From Haliscomenobacter sp040401995 (GTDB lineage: Bacteria; Bacteroidota; Bacteroidia; Chitinophagales; Saprospiraceae), in assembly GCA_040401995.1 (NCBI GenBank), contig JBBANM010000026.1, positions 10,516-74,515 on the forward strand: DNA of 64,000 nucleotides, given 5' to 3'. Positions 41,444 to 51,245 of the stretch are shown here, in pieces; within the stretch, counting starts at the first letter, position 1, and each line of letters opens with the position of its first letter. A program made the translations under genes and the position numbers. The notes under the pieces are model-generated. The model was not told the DNA's origin. It made no database searches and saw only the letters and a program-made list of their open reading frames with translations.

Positions 41444-43546
41444 ATGAACCGACTGACATTTGCTTACCCTACCTGGTTTTTGATTTTTTGCTTTCTGCTG
41501 GGATTGGGATACGCCCTGTTCTTATACTACCGCGATACTACTTTTCAGCAACAACCCCCTTGGTTGCGCTGGCTGATGGGTGTGCTGCGCTTTTTGGTAG
41601 TAGGCTTTTTGGCTACTTTTTTGTTGTCGCCTTTGTTGCGGTACAAAGAAACCGTTACCCGCAAACCCATCATCGTGGTTGCTCAAGATGTGTCGGAATC
41701 TGTCCGCAATGCGCTTCCTGGCGCAAAACGCAAGGCTTACCAAGAAAAACTAAATGCGCTGACCCAGGCATTAGGCGCTGACTATGAAGTCAAATCTTTT
41801 TCTTTTGGCGCGACAGTTCGCGAGGGATTGGATACCGTCTACAAAGACAAAATCTCCAATTTAGCGGATATGCTCGCCACTGCTACTGATCTGTACAGCG
41901 GCGATAACCTTGGCGCTATCGTGATGGCTAGCGACGGGATCTACAACGAGGGCAACAACCCGCTTTATTTGGCGGAAAAAAATGCGATACCTATTTACAC
42001 CGTAGCGCTTGGCGATACTACTCCAAAAAAAGATTTGATCCTGAAAAGGGCGTTTTACAATAAAATCGTTTACCTCGGCGACCAGTTTAGCGTACAGATG
42101 GACATTGGCGCTATCAATTGTGCGGGTTCCGCTAGTAATGTATCGGTTTATAAGGTAGGGGAAAACGGCAACCAGCAGATTCAGCAATCGGCACTGTCGA
42201 TTGACCGGGCCGACTTTTTTGCTACCCGCGAATTGGTGCTAAGCGCCGATCAACCTGGCGTGCAACATTACCGACTGGTTTTGAACAAGGTACCGGGCGA
42301 AGCAACTACTGCAAATAACGTACAAGACGTTTTCATCGACGTGTTGGACGCTCGACAAAAAATCTTGCTGCTCGCCAATTCGCCGCACCCTGATTTGGGG
42401 GCAATTCGGGAAAGCGTCGAAGCCAATAAAAATTACCAAGTGGATGTGTCTTACATTCGCGACAACGTCAAAGCAAATATTGCCAATTACGATTTTGTGG
42501 TGCTGCATCAATTGCCAGGAAAAGGCGTTGATTTGAGCGGCGTTTTGAGTGTTTTGGATAAAAACCGGATTCCGCGCTTGTTTATAGCTGGCGGACAAAG
42601 TGATTTGGTAGCATTGAACCGTTTGCAAAATTTGGTAAGTATTCAATCGGATGGACGCAATACCAATGATGTTCAAGCCACCTTGGCGGGCAATTTCTCC
42701 CTGTTTTTGATTGATGAAAACTTGCGCAAGGAATTGGGGACGTTTCCGCCCATTCAAGCGCCATTTGGCGAGTTTAAAGCGGGCGGATCGGCTCAGGTGC
42801 TGATGTACCAGCGCATCCGCAAAATTGATACCCAATATCCTTTGCTGGTTTTTGGTGAAACCAATGGCGCGCGTACCGGTTTGCTCTTGGCGGAAGGCAT
42901 TTGGAGATGGCGTTTGTTTAATTTCTTACAAGATGAAAATCACGATGTATTTGATCAAATGATCAGCAAAGTGGTGCAATACTTGGGCGTAAAAGAAGAC
43001 AAGCGAAAATTCCGGGTCAATGTCAACAAAAACATCTTCCGGGAGAATGAGCAAGTCTTTTTTGACGCAGAACTCTACAACAAAAGCTACGAACTGTTCA
43101 ACGAACCCGATGTGCAAATCGTCATCACCGGCGGGCGAGGCAAAGATTATACCTATACCTTCGACAAATCTGGTAAAGCTTATACCCTTAATGCAGGAAC
43201 CTTACCGGTAGGCAATTACCGTTTCGAGGCAAAAACCAATGTCAATGGCGAGCAACTGACTTTTAAAGGCCAATTTAGCATCGAACCCATTCAGTTGGAA
43301 CAATATGAAACAACCGCTGATCACCGTTTGCTGCGTTTGCTTAGCGAGCGTTTTGGCGGAAAAATGATCCGCCCCGATCAAATGAGCCAACTCCCTGATT
43401 TGATCAAAGCCCAGGGCAATGTAAAACCGATCATTTATACCAATACCACCACCCGTTCTTTGATCAATATGCGCTGGTTGTTTGCTTTGCTTTTGATTTT
43501 GTTGACTGGGGAATGGTTTTTGCGGCGCTATTTTGGGTCATATTGA
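41444..43546 (+). CDS. Membrane protein with VWA/Bat-like and amidotransferase-like regions
   Basis: A 700-residue protein. Two N-terminal membrane helices (~10-28 and ~43-62) precede a predicted von Willebrand A-like region starting IIVVAQDVSESV (MIDAS-like DVSES at ~80) with IVMASDGIYNEGNNP as the second MIDAS loop. A beta-sandwich and a Rossmann-like domain (KILLLANSPHPDLGAIRESV) follow, then a further beta domain and a final helix at ~677-693 with a basic end. The architecture resembles BatA/DUF4159-type proteins of Bacteroidota. No MoxR or Bat gene is adjacent. A role in envelope stress or assembly is inferred, weakly. Confidence 0.75.
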   Translation: MNRLTFAYPTWFLIFCFLLGLGYALFLYYRDTTFQQQPPWLRWLMGVLRFLVVGFLATFLLSPLLRYKETVTRKPIIVVAQDVSESVRNALPGAKRKAYQEKLNALTQALGADYEVKSFSFGATVREGLDTVYKDKISNLADMLATATDLYSGDNLGAIVMASDGIYNEGNNPLYLAEKNAIPIYTVALGDTTPKKDLILKRAFYNKIVYLGDQFSVQMDIGAINCAGSASNVSVYKVGENGNQQIQQSALSIDRADFFATRELVLSADQPGVQHYRLVLNKVPGEATTANNVQDVFIDVLDARQKILLLANSPHPDLGAIRESVEANKNYQVDVSYIRDNVKANIANYDFVVLHQLPGKGVDLSGVLSVLDKNRIPRLFIAGGQSDLVALNRLQNLVSIQSDGRNTNDVQATLAGNFSLFLIDENLRKELGTFPPIQAPFGEFKAGGSAQVLMYQRIRKIDTQYPLLVFGETNGARTGLLLAEGIWRWRLFNFLQDENHDVFDQMISKVVQYLGVKEDKRKFRVNVNKNIFRENEQVFFDAELYNKSYELFNEPDVQIVITGGRGKDYTYTFDKSGKAYTLNAGTLPVGNYRFEAKTNVNGEQLTFKGQFSIEPIQLEQYETTADHRLLRLLSERFGGKMIRPDQMSQLPDLIKAQGNVKPIIYTNTTTRSLINMRWLFALLLILLTGEWFLRRYFGSY

Positions 43547-43597
43547 TGGGATAGGGTAGGAACGCTTATTTATTCAAAAAAATAACCATTAACCAAA

Positions 43598-44305
43598 ATG
43601 AAGAAGACACTGATCCTATTGTTAGCCCTTGCTTTTTTACCAGTGTTAGGTAAGAGCATTGGCGCTTACAAAACTGGCGATGAATTGTATGTTTGGGCTG
43701 TATCCGGATTGAATCTAAGGGAAAAACCCGCGCAAGAATCGGCGAAGTTGTCCAATATCCCCTACGGTTCCAAAGTGAAAGTGATAGGAACTTCATTGAA
43801 GAAAATTGCTTTTCAAGTCAATGAATTTACTGGATTTACCATCAAAGGCTTTTGGGTGGAAATCCAATTTGGCAATCAAAGAGGATTTGCGTTTGATGGT
43901 TTTCTTTCCAAAATTTCCCCGCCTACCAAGGAAGAGAAATACATGGAGTTTGAGTATTTTAAACGTGTTTTTACTCAAAAATCAACTAGCACTACACCGC
44001 CCAAAGGGACGATGACCATTCCCAGTACCTACGAGTACCACTTGTATACCAATGGCTTGTCTGGCGATTCGTATCAATTTGAAGGCGGCGTTACTTCGGG
44101 AATCACCATTCCAGTCACTTTGATGAGTTTGGAGGAAGTATACCTGCTGGCAAAATTGCTGTACAAGGAAGAAACAGGAGTGTACCAAAACAAATATAAA
44201 GCCTCGCCGCTGAGCATCATCATAACGAGTAAAGATGAGCTCAACCAAATCGAAATCGTCAAGAAAGGTACTTACTATACCGTGACTTTCTCGGTAGCGG
44301 ATTGA
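43598..44305 (+). CDS. Exported SH3b-domain protein
   Basis: A 235-residue exported protein. The signal peptide (1-19) ends LGKSIG. Residues ~25-85 form a bacterial SH3 domain (DELYVWAVSGLNLREKPAQE, YGSKVKVIG, FWVEIQFGNQRGFAFDG). The remainder (~100-235) is an unrecognised alpha/beta region. SH3b domains usually bind peptidoglycan or stem peptides. The gene is 51 nt downstream of the VWA-like gene on the same strand and may be in its operon. Confidence 0.75.
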   Translation: MKKTLILLLALAFLPVLGKSIGAYKTGDELYVWAVSGLNLREKPAQESAKLSNIPYGSKVKVIGTSLKKIAFQVNEFTGFTIKGFWVEIQFGNQRGFAFDGFLSKISPPTKEEKYMEFEYFKRVFTQKSTSTTPPKGTMTIPSTYEYHLYTNGLSGDSYQFEGGVTSGITIPVTLMSLEEVYLLAKLLYKEETGVYQNKYKASPLSIIITSKDELNQIEIVKKGTYYTVTFSVAD

Positions 44306-44314
44306 TATAACATT

Positions 44315-44521
44315 AGAGTGTGTTTGGATTTTTTATTCGCGCTGCAAATGGCCAAAATTCACCCCAACTTCGTTGCGAAAATACTCATGTAGCGCTGACC
44401 TGCCCCGACAAAGTCGGGGTACACTCTCCCGACTTTGTCGGGATGTACCACGTTTTTCGCGCCTCGTTGGTGCAAATTTTGTCTCATTTTCGCTTGCGAA
44501 CTAAAAATCCAAACACACTCT
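44315..44521. repeat. MITE-like element, AGAG family, with internal palindrome insertion (207 bp)
   Basis: Ends AGAGTGTGTTTGGATTTTT/AAAAATCCAAACACACTCT form a perfect 19-bp inverted repeat. The arms match the 162-bp elements in inverted order, but the centre carries an added palindrome, CCCCGACAAAGTCGGGG with CCCGACTTTGTCGGG. The rest of 44306-44696 shows nothing recognisable. Confidence 0.7.
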
Positions 44522-44696
44522 TCGGTTGGAAGCTTATTTTCGAACGGGGTATGGAGGGCATTGTGCTCTATACCCCGTTTGAATTTCAGGGCAAGTACCA
44601 ATCATAATTGTCGGGCGCCACGGTTTTTTTCAAAAAGTTTAACCAATTGCTGCTTAGGATAATTATATTTGTGACAAAGGGCTAATTTCAAATTAT

Positions 44697-47039
44697 ATGT
44701 CCAACAGAGCTATCAATTACCTACAAAAAAATCGGGTCGTCGTAATCGGCTTGTCCATTCTTGGGCTGACGCTGTTTTTTGCGTATTGGAGTCGTTCCAA
44801 AAACGCCGGCGCCGACAATCCGATACCCGATGTCGTGGATTTCAATTACCATATCCGCCCCATTTTATCCGACCGCTGTTTCAAATGTCATGGCCCCGAT
44901 GCCAACAAACGACAGGCCAACCTCCGCTTGGATACCGAAGAAGGCGCCTACGCCGCGCTCAAGGATGATCCAAAAGCGCACGTCATCGTGCCTGGTAGCC
45001 TGGAATTGTCGGAAGCTTTTCGCCGCATCACCACTACCGATACTTCGGAAATCATGCCCCCCGTTTCGGCTAATTTGGAATTGACCCAAGTAGAAATCCA
45101 AATTATCAAAAAATGGATCAAACAAGGAGCTAAGTACAAACCGCACTGGGCTTTTATCTTGCCCAAAAAATCGGAGTTGCCGGGGGTAAGCAAAAAAAAC
45201 TGGGTCAAAAACCCTATCGACCAATTTGTTTTGGCCAAAATGGAAGAACATGGTCTTGCTCCCAACGCCGAAGCGGATAAAGAACGCCTGCTCAAACGGG
45301 TCAGTCTTGATCTTACCGGTTTGCTGCCCAGTGTTGCCCTACAAGACAAATTCCTCAAAGACGAATCGCCACAAGCGTATGAGAAGGTGGTTGATGAATT
45401 GCTGAAAAACGAGCATTATGGCGAAAAAATGGCCATATCGTGGTTGGATCTGGCACGGTATGCCGATTCACATGGCTATCAAGACGACGGCCTTCGCACC
45501 ATGTGGCCTTGGCGAGATTGGGTGATCCATTCGTTTAATGCCAATTATGGGTACGATAAATTCTTGACTTGGCAATTGGCCGGCGACCTACTGGACAAAC
45601 CCAGCAAAGAGATGTTGCTGGCGACTGGGTTTAACCGCAACCACAAAATCACCCAAGAGGGCGGGGTCATCGATGAAGAATACCGGGTGGAATACGTCAA
45701 CGACCGTACCAATACCTTTAGCAAAACTTTTTTGGCGCTTACTTATGAATGTGCCAAGTGCCACGATCACAAGTATGACCCGATATCCCAAAAAGACTAT
45801 TACAGCACCTTTGCTTTTTTTAATCAGGTACCGGAAAAAGGCATTTTTGGCACCATCGACGCCTCTTTTGCCGATCCGCCAAATTTGAAAATCACCTCCA
45901 AGGATGTAAACGACATCCTGAAGTTCATCAATAAAAAGGATACCGCTTCGGTAATGGTGATGGTCATGCAAAACATGGACACCCTGCGCAAAACCCATGT
46001 CCTGAACAGAGGTAGTTATGATCAACCGACCGATCGGGTTGGTTTTACCGCTCCTAAAGCCATTCTGCCTTTTGATACCACCAAGTTTGCCCAAAACCGA
46101 TTGGGACTAGCGCGGTGGTTGCTGGATCGCCGTAATCCGCTTACCGCTCGGGTGTTCGTCAATCGAATGTGGCAAGATATTTTTGGACGGGGAATTGTCA
46201 AAACCTCCGGTGATTTTGGTATGCAAGGGGAATTGCCTACGCACCCCGAGCTACTCGATTGGTTGGCTTTAGATTTTATGAACCACGGCTGGAACATCAA
46301 ACGCTTGATGAAACAGATGGTCCTATCAGCCACCTACCGTCAATCAAGTGAAACTACCAAAGCCAAACAAGCCAAAGATCCAGAGAATATCTACCTCTCG
46401 CACGCCCCGCGTATGCGACTGGCGGCCGAGCTGGTGCGAGATGTGGTATTGTCGAGCAGCGAGCTACTGGATACCGAGATCGGCGGCCCTAGCGTAAAAC
46501 CTTATCAACCCAAGGGAATTTGGGAAGTGGCTACTTCGGGTAGAGGGTCATTGAGTCGCTATGTACAGGATCATGGCAAATCCTTATACCGCCGCGGTAT
46601 GTACGTGTTCATCAAACGCACCGTGCCGCCGCCCGCCATGCTGATTTTTGACGCCAGCAACCGTGATCAATGCGAAGTAAAACGCAGCCGCACCAATACG
46701 CCTTTGCAAGCTTTGGCCATGCTCAACGATCCACAAGTACTGGAAGCATCGCGCGTGCTGGCCGAGAAACTGATGCAAGAAAAATCCACCACTGCGGCTA
46801 AAATCGATCAAGCTTTTCGCATGATTGTGTGTCGGAAAACCGCGGATCGCGAGAAGCAGATTTTGCTGAAATATTTTACCGACGAAAAAAACGAATTGGC
46901 GAAAAAACCAAAATTGGCCGCTCAATTACTCCAAGTAGGGGAGGCGCCAATGGTCAAAATTGCCGATCAAGTATCAGAAGCTGCCTTGATGGAAACCATT
47001 CATATGCTTTATAACCTGGAAGAAACCATAACCAAATGA
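44697..47039 (+). CDS. Planctomycete-type cytochrome c / DUF1549 / DUF1553 protein
   Basis: A 780-residue exported protein with an N-terminal membrane anchor (~14-33). A PSCyt1 cytochrome c domain has a CFKCH haem motif at residues 61-65. DUF1549 follows (~140-350) with DQFVLAKMEEHGL, LLKRVSLDLTGLLPS and WLDLARYADSHGYQ. DUF1553 forms the C-terminal half (~440-740) with RVFVNRMWQDIFGRGIV, LPTHPELLDWLALDF and CEVKRSRTNTPLQALAMLNDP. The family is widespread in Planctomycetes and some Bacteroidota with unclear function, probably electron transfer linked to sugar or sulfated-glycan degradation. It overlaps the next gene by four bases (ATGA). Confidence 0.93.
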   Translation: MSNRAINYLQKNRVVVIGLSILGLTLFFAYWSRSKNAGADNPIPDVVDFNYHIRPILSDRCFKCHGPDANKRQANLRLDTEEGAYAALKDDPKAHVIVPGSLELSEAFRRITTTDTSEIMPPVSANLELTQVEIQIIKKWIKQGAKYKPHWAFILPKKSELPGVSKKNWVKNPIDQFVLAKMEEHGLAPNAEADKERLLKRVSLDLTGLLPSVALQDKFLKDESPQAYEKVVDELLKNEHYGEKMAISWLDLARYADSHGYQDDGLRTMWPWRDWVIHSFNANYGYDKFLTWQLAGDLLDKPSKEMLLATGFNRNHKITQEGGVIDEEYRVEYVNDRTNTFSKTFLALTYECAKCHDHKYDPISQKDYYSTFAFFNQVPEKGIFGTIDASFADPPNLKITSKDVNDILKFINKKDTASVMVMVMQNMDTLRKTHVLNRGSYDQPTDRVGFTAPKAILPFDTTKFAQNRLGLARWLLDRRNPLTARVFVNRMWQDIFGRGIVKTSGDFGMQGELPTHPELLDWLALDFMNHGWNIKRLMKQMVLSATYRQSSETTKAKQAKDPENIYLSHAPRMRLAAELVRDVVLSSSELLDTEIGGPSVKPYQPKGIWEVATSGRGSLSRYVQDHGKSLYRRGMYVFIKRTVPPPAMLIFDASNRDQCEVKRSRTNTPLQALAMLNDPQVLEASRVLAEKLMQEKSTTAAKIDQAFRMIVCRKTADREKQILLKYFTDEKNELAKKPKLAAQLLQVGEAPMVKIADQVSEAALMETIHMLYNLEETITK

Positions 47040-48484
47040 GCGAGTTTTACAACCATCGCCTCAATGTGAATCGGCGGCATTTTTTGGGGAAAATGGCCGC
47101 CGGGGTAGGTAGCCTAGCCCTGGGATCTTTGTTGGTTCCGGATCTTTTCAAAGGTTCGCCAGACGATTTGGAAGCCCTACCACTGGGGGTGGCGCAATTT
47201 GCTCCAAAGGCCAAACGCATCATTTATTTGTTTCAAAACGGCGCGCCATCACAATTGGAGAGCTTTGATTACAAACCCTTGCTGACCAAAATGGCTGGTC
47301 AGGAAATGCCCGCTTCCATTCGCCAAGGACAGCGCCTGACGGGGATGACCTCCAGTCAAAAGAAATTTCCATTGGTGGGTTCGCATTTTCAATTCAAGCA
47401 ATATGGCCAATCCGGTGCTTGGATCAGCGAACTTTTTCCCAATATTGCTAGTATTGCCGATGATATTTGCATCATCCGCACCATGAATACCGAAGCCATC
47501 AACCACGATCCGGCGCTGACTTTTTTGCAATCGGGCGCACAACAAGGCAACCGTCCCAGCATGGGTGCCTGGATGAGCTATGGCTTGGGCAGTGAAAACA
47601 AAAACCTGCCGGCTTTTTGTGTGTTGTTGTCGCGCGGACAGGGTAATGGTCAAGGCGTTTACTCCAAACTTTGGACCAACGGCTTTTTGGATTCTACCCA
47701 TCAAGGTGTGGTGTTTAGCAGCGGCGAAGACCCTATCCTCTATCTCAATGACCCGGCTGGAACGGAGCGGGTAGCGCGGCGTAGAATGCTCGATAACCTC
47801 TCCGAGCTCAATAGTATGGCGTACAAGGAATTTGGCGATCCAGAAATCCACTCCAAAATTCAGCAATACGAATTGGCATACCGCATGCAAACGGCGGTTC
47901 CCGAACTGACCGACTTAAGCAAAGAGCCGGATCAAATTGTTAAAATGTACGGACCGGAATGTTTGGTGCCAGGTACTTATGCGGCGAACTGTTTACTGGC
48001 CAGGAAATTGTCGGAGTCAGGCGTGCGTTTTGTGCAGCTTTACCACCAAGGTTGGGATCAACACGGCAACATGGTCGGCGAAATGCCTTTACAAGCCAAA
48101 GATACCGATCGCGCTTCAGCGGCCTTGATCACCGATTTGAAACAACGCGGTTTGTTGGATGAAACCTTGGTGATTTGGGGCGGCGAATTTGGACGTACCA
48201 ACTACGGACAAGGAGAAGTGAAAGATGGGAATTATGGTCGGGATCACCACCCGCGCTGCTACTCCATTTGGATGGCTGGAGGCGGCATTAAGCCTGGGGT
48301 ATACGGCGAAACCGATGAATTTGGCTACAACATCGTGCGCGACCCCGTTCACATCCACGATTTTCACGCTACTATTTTGCATCAGATGGGCATCAATCAC
48401 GAACGCCTAACTTACAAACACCTAGGCCGGCGTTACCGTTTGACGGATATTGCCGGTAATGTAGTGCCTGGACTTATTAGTTAA
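47036..48484 (+). CDS. DUF1501 protein with Tat-like signal
   Basis: A 482-residue exported protein, alkaline-phosphatase-like fold. The N-terminus contains NRRHFLGKMAAGVGSLALG, a twin-arginine-type signal. The body has FQNGAPSQLESFDYKP, GVYSKLWTNGFLDSTHQG, DETLVIWGGEFGRTNYGQG (the DUF1501 GEFGR signature) and GRDHHPRCYSIWMAGGGIKP. DUF1501 proteins are regularly encoded next to DUF1553 proteins, as here, and are thought to act together, but their substrate is unknown. Confidence 0.93.
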   Translation: MSEFYNHRLNVNRRHFLGKMAAGVGSLALGSLLVPDLFKGSPDDLEALPLGVAQFAPKAKRIIYLFQNGAPSQLESFDYKPLLTKMAGQEMPASIRQGQRLTGMTSSQKKFPLVGSHFQFKQYGQSGAWISELFPNIASIADDICIIRTMNTEAINHDPALTFLQSGAQQGNRPSMGAWMSYGLGSENKNLPAFCVLLSRGQGNGQGVYSKLWTNGFLDSTHQGVVFSSGEDPILYLNDPAGTERVARRRMLDNLSELNSMAYKEFGDPEIHSKIQQYELAYRMQTAVPELTDLSKEPDQIVKMYGPECLVPGTYAANCLLARKLSESGVRFVQLYHQGWDQHGNMVGEMPLQAKDTDRASAALITDLKQRGLLDETLVIWGGEFGRTNYGQGEVKDGNYGRDHHPRCYSIWMAGGGIKPGVYGETDEFGYNIVRDPVHIHDFHATILHQMGINHERLTYKHLGRRYRLTDIAGNVVPGLIS

Positions 48485-48520
48485 ATCAGCATTGTCCACC
48501 TTGGAAAAGCGACCTACGGA

Positions 48521-50683
48521 ATGAAACGCCTGAAGGAAATAACACCTACTTTTCTATTTGCAACCCATGTATTGCTCGTTTTTTTATTGATTTTTCAGGG
48601 AAAAGTGCATTTGCCCATGTGGATGCAACCGCTGGGGCGCATGCACCCGATGTTGTTGCACATACCCATAGGATTGTTGGTGTTAACGGGTTTGTTGTGG
48701 TGGGTAAAAAAAGAATTTGACCGCGCGGCGATTCAAACGGTTTTAGATGCGGTATTATCTCTGACCGCGATTACTGCAGTAACGACGGCGCTTTTGGGTT
48801 TTTTCTTATCCCGTGAAGGCGGTTATCCCGATGGATTGTTACAAAAGCACATGTGGTCGGGAGTGGCTTTGAGTTTTTTGACTTACGGTTTAGCCATATA
48901 CAACGAGCGGCTCCAAATCAAACCCCAACGGATGGGGTATGCGGTTACCCTCAGTATAGCGGTATTGTTGCTCACGGGGCACTGGGGCGCTAGCCTGACA
49001 CATGGAGAAGATTACCTTTTTTCCCAAGCAGAACAAACCAAAGAAATAGTCATTACGAAGCAGTCGCCTGTTTTTGCAGCGGCAGTAGAACCTATTCTAC
49101 GCGCCAAATGCTACAGTTGTCACAATGACCAAAAACTGAAAGGGGGTTTGAACATGACCTCGGTAGAAAACCTACAACGCGGCGGTAAACACGGCGCGAT
49201 ATGGGTACCCAAAAATCCCGCCAAAAGTCATTTGATCGAGCGGATTCAGTTGGGGATGGAGGAAAAAAAACACATGCCTCCTAAGGGAAAACCGCAGCTT
49301 ACCACCGAGGAAAGTCGCCTGATTTTTGCCTGGATCCAATCTGGCGCCGATTATAGCAAACGTTTGACCGACTTGCCAGCAACCGATTCCTTGAAAAAAT
49401 TAGCGGAACCATTTTTCAATAAAAACACCCAAGTAGTCATTACACCGCCCCGAGTGTATGACTTACCTTTTGCAGCGGATAAAACGATAGAGAAACTCAA
49501 CTCGCCATTCCGTATTGTAGCGCAGGTTGCTACTGGTTCGCCTGCCTTACAAGTCGATTTTTTGGCGAGGAAAGCCTATGAGCCTCAGCAATTGTCAGAA
49601 CTGAGCGCCATTAGTGGACAATTGGTCAGTTTGGATTTATCGAATATGCCCATCAAAGACGGCGATATCAAAACTTTGGCACAGTTTAAAGTACTGGAAA
49701 AGCTATTGATCAACAACTCGGATCTTACCGGCGCTACCTTAGGGGAGTTAAAAACTTGTACCCACTTAAAAACCTTGGGATTAAGCGGTACGCAGGTTGA
49801 TAAAAAGATTTTTGAAGTACTGCGGCAAATGCCCAGTTTGCAAGAAGTATACGTTTGGAACACCAAAATCACCCCGACAGACATTGCTGGTTTTCAAAAA
49901 AACAATAAAAAACCACATTTTCGCAGTGGTTATATTCCTAACGACTCATTGCAATTGCAGCTCAATCCGCCAACTTTGGTCAACGAGGATTTTGTGTTGA
50001 GTGACAATACCCCGGTTGTTTTCAAGCATTCGCTGCGCGGCGCTTTGATTCGCTACACCACCAATGGCGTTGACCCAGATACCACTTCTTCACCGGTGTT
50101 TTCTAAACCCATTTTCCTCAATGGCTATACCGAAGTAAAAGCCCGTGCCACCAAGGATCAGTGGATTGCCAGCTCCACCGTATCGTATACTTTTTTTCGA
50201 GGAAAAATCCATGCCGACTCAGCAGCTATACTAAGCTTGTCTGAACCGGAATACCCCGGTACCGGTGCCAAAACATTGATCAATCACAAAAAAGGGTTAA
50301 TTGAGAATTTCAAGGACACCGCTTGGTTGGGGTATCGACATAGACCTTTGATTGGCTTGTTTTTTTTCAAACAACCGCAAACCATCCAATCGCTAACCTT
50401 GAGTTTGGGGATCAATATTGGGAGTTACATCTTTCCTCCATTGGAAGTGCAAATTTGGGGCGGTAGTTCTGCGGGTAAATTACAGTTGCTCAAAACACTA
50501 AAGCCAAAACAACCAACTGACTACGAACCCAATCGCATGTTGGGTATTCAGGCAGATCTACCCAAAGACAGTAAGTACCAAGTCATTAAAATTGTGGCCA
50601 AACCCGTTCCGAAATTACCAACCTGGCATTCTGGGAAAGGAGATTTAGGATGGGTCATGATAGATGAGGTGTTTTTTAATTAA
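48521..50683 (+). CDS. DUF2231-like membrane protein with cytochrome c, LRR-like and chitobiase-like domains
   Basis: A 720-residue protein. Four N-terminal helices (~10-150) with RMHPMLLHIPIGLLVLTGL fit DUF2231. A cytochrome c domain has the haem motif CYSCH at 197-201 and a His/Met-rich end (HMPPKGKPQLTTEE). Residues ~345-460 have a leucine-rich-repeat-like pattern (LDLSNMPIKDGDIKTLAQFK, LKTLGLSGTQVD). Residues ~485-560 include a chitobiase-like FN3 domain (YTTNGVDPDTTSSPVF), and a discoidin-like beta domain ends the protein. It is 36 nt downstream of the DUF1501 gene, so the three probably form one transcription unit. Confidence 0.88.
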   Translation: MKRLKEITPTFLFATHVLLVFLLIFQGKVHLPMWMQPLGRMHPMLLHIPIGLLVLTGLLWWVKKEFDRAAIQTVLDAVLSLTAITAVTTALLGFFLSREGGYPDGLLQKHMWSGVALSFLTYGLAIYNERLQIKPQRMGYAVTLSIAVLLLTGHWGASLTHGEDYLFSQAEQTKEIVITKQSPVFAAAVEPILRAKCYSCHNDQKLKGGLNMTSVENLQRGGKHGAIWVPKNPAKSHLIERIQLGMEEKKHMPPKGKPQLTTEESRLIFAWIQSGADYSKRLTDLPATDSLKKLAEPFFNKNTQVVITPPRVYDLPFAADKTIEKLNSPFRIVAQVATGSPALQVDFLARKAYEPQQLSELSAISGQLVSLDLSNMPIKDGDIKTLAQFKVLEKLLINNSDLTGATLGELKTCTHLKTLGLSGTQVDKKIFEVLRQMPSLQEVYVWNTKITPTDIAGFQKNNKKPHFRSGYIPNDSLQLQLNPPTLVNEDFVLSDNTPVVFKHSLRGALIRYTTNGVDPDTTSSPVFSKPIFLNGYTEVKARATKDQWIASSTVSYTFFRGKIHADSAAILSLSEPEYPGTGAKTLINHKKGLIENFKDTAWLGYRHRPLIGLFFFKQPQTIQSLTLSLGINIGSYIFPPLEVQIWGGSSAGKLQLLKTLKPKQPTDYEPNRMLGIQADLPKDSKYQVIKIVAKPVPKLPTWHSGKGDLGWVMIDEVFFN

Positions 50684-50687
50684 GTTT

Positions 50688-50852
50688 GTAAAAGTTTAGG
50701 TCGCTCCCATTTTGACCAAAAAAGGTCAAATTTCAGCTATCCTTCGCCTCTTTTTTCATCCCGATTCATCGGGAATCGCCTTCAAAAAGAAGGCTCGACT
50801 AGCTAAAATTTGCCTGCTTTTTTGGTTCGAAACCGCTGACCTAAACTTTTAC
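50688..50852. repeat. Palindromic element, GTAAAAGTTTAGG family (165 bp)
   Basis: Ends GTAAAAGTTTAGGTC and GACCTAAACTTTTAC form a perfect 15-bp inverted repeat. Inside are ATCCCGATTCATCGGGAT and AGGCTCGACTAGC palindromes. Single copy in this window. Confidence 0.65.
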
Positions 50853-51100
50853 TTAGGTTTTTCCTGAAAACCATTATTTTGTGCCGGAAAATGGGATGCC
50901 AAAGAAAATTCTAAATTATTGAGTTTTGCTTCAGGGTATTCTCCTGTTTTTTAGTCCTATTTATGCTTGGAGTCTGGCATTAGAGGCCTAGCCATAAACC
51001 GACGAATCCCACCGCAAACAGCTATGCTAACAATGCGGTGTTCAAAGATTATATTCAATACCTATATCAGCAAGTTTTTGTACATTATTTTGTTTTGGTA

Positions 51101-51132
51101 AGCTAGAGTCTGCAAAGACTTTGGCTTTTTTT
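51101..51132 (+). terminator. Strong hairpin terminator not linked to a gene
   Basis: AGCTAGAGTCT and AGACTTTGGCT pair over 11 bp (two wobbles) around a GCAA loop and are followed by seven T. The nearest upstream gene ends at 50683, with a dispersed repeat between, so an unannotated transcript from 50853-51100 may end here. I see no convincing gene in 50853-51100. Confidence 0.6.
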
Positions 51133-51245
51133 ATTTATACCGAAGAAAATTTTATTTTTTTGAATAAAATGCAAAAAAGAATCAAATTCATATTAAAATT
51201 GTGAACAAGTCTATTAGTTCAATTTTTTTAACTCTTGCCAACATC

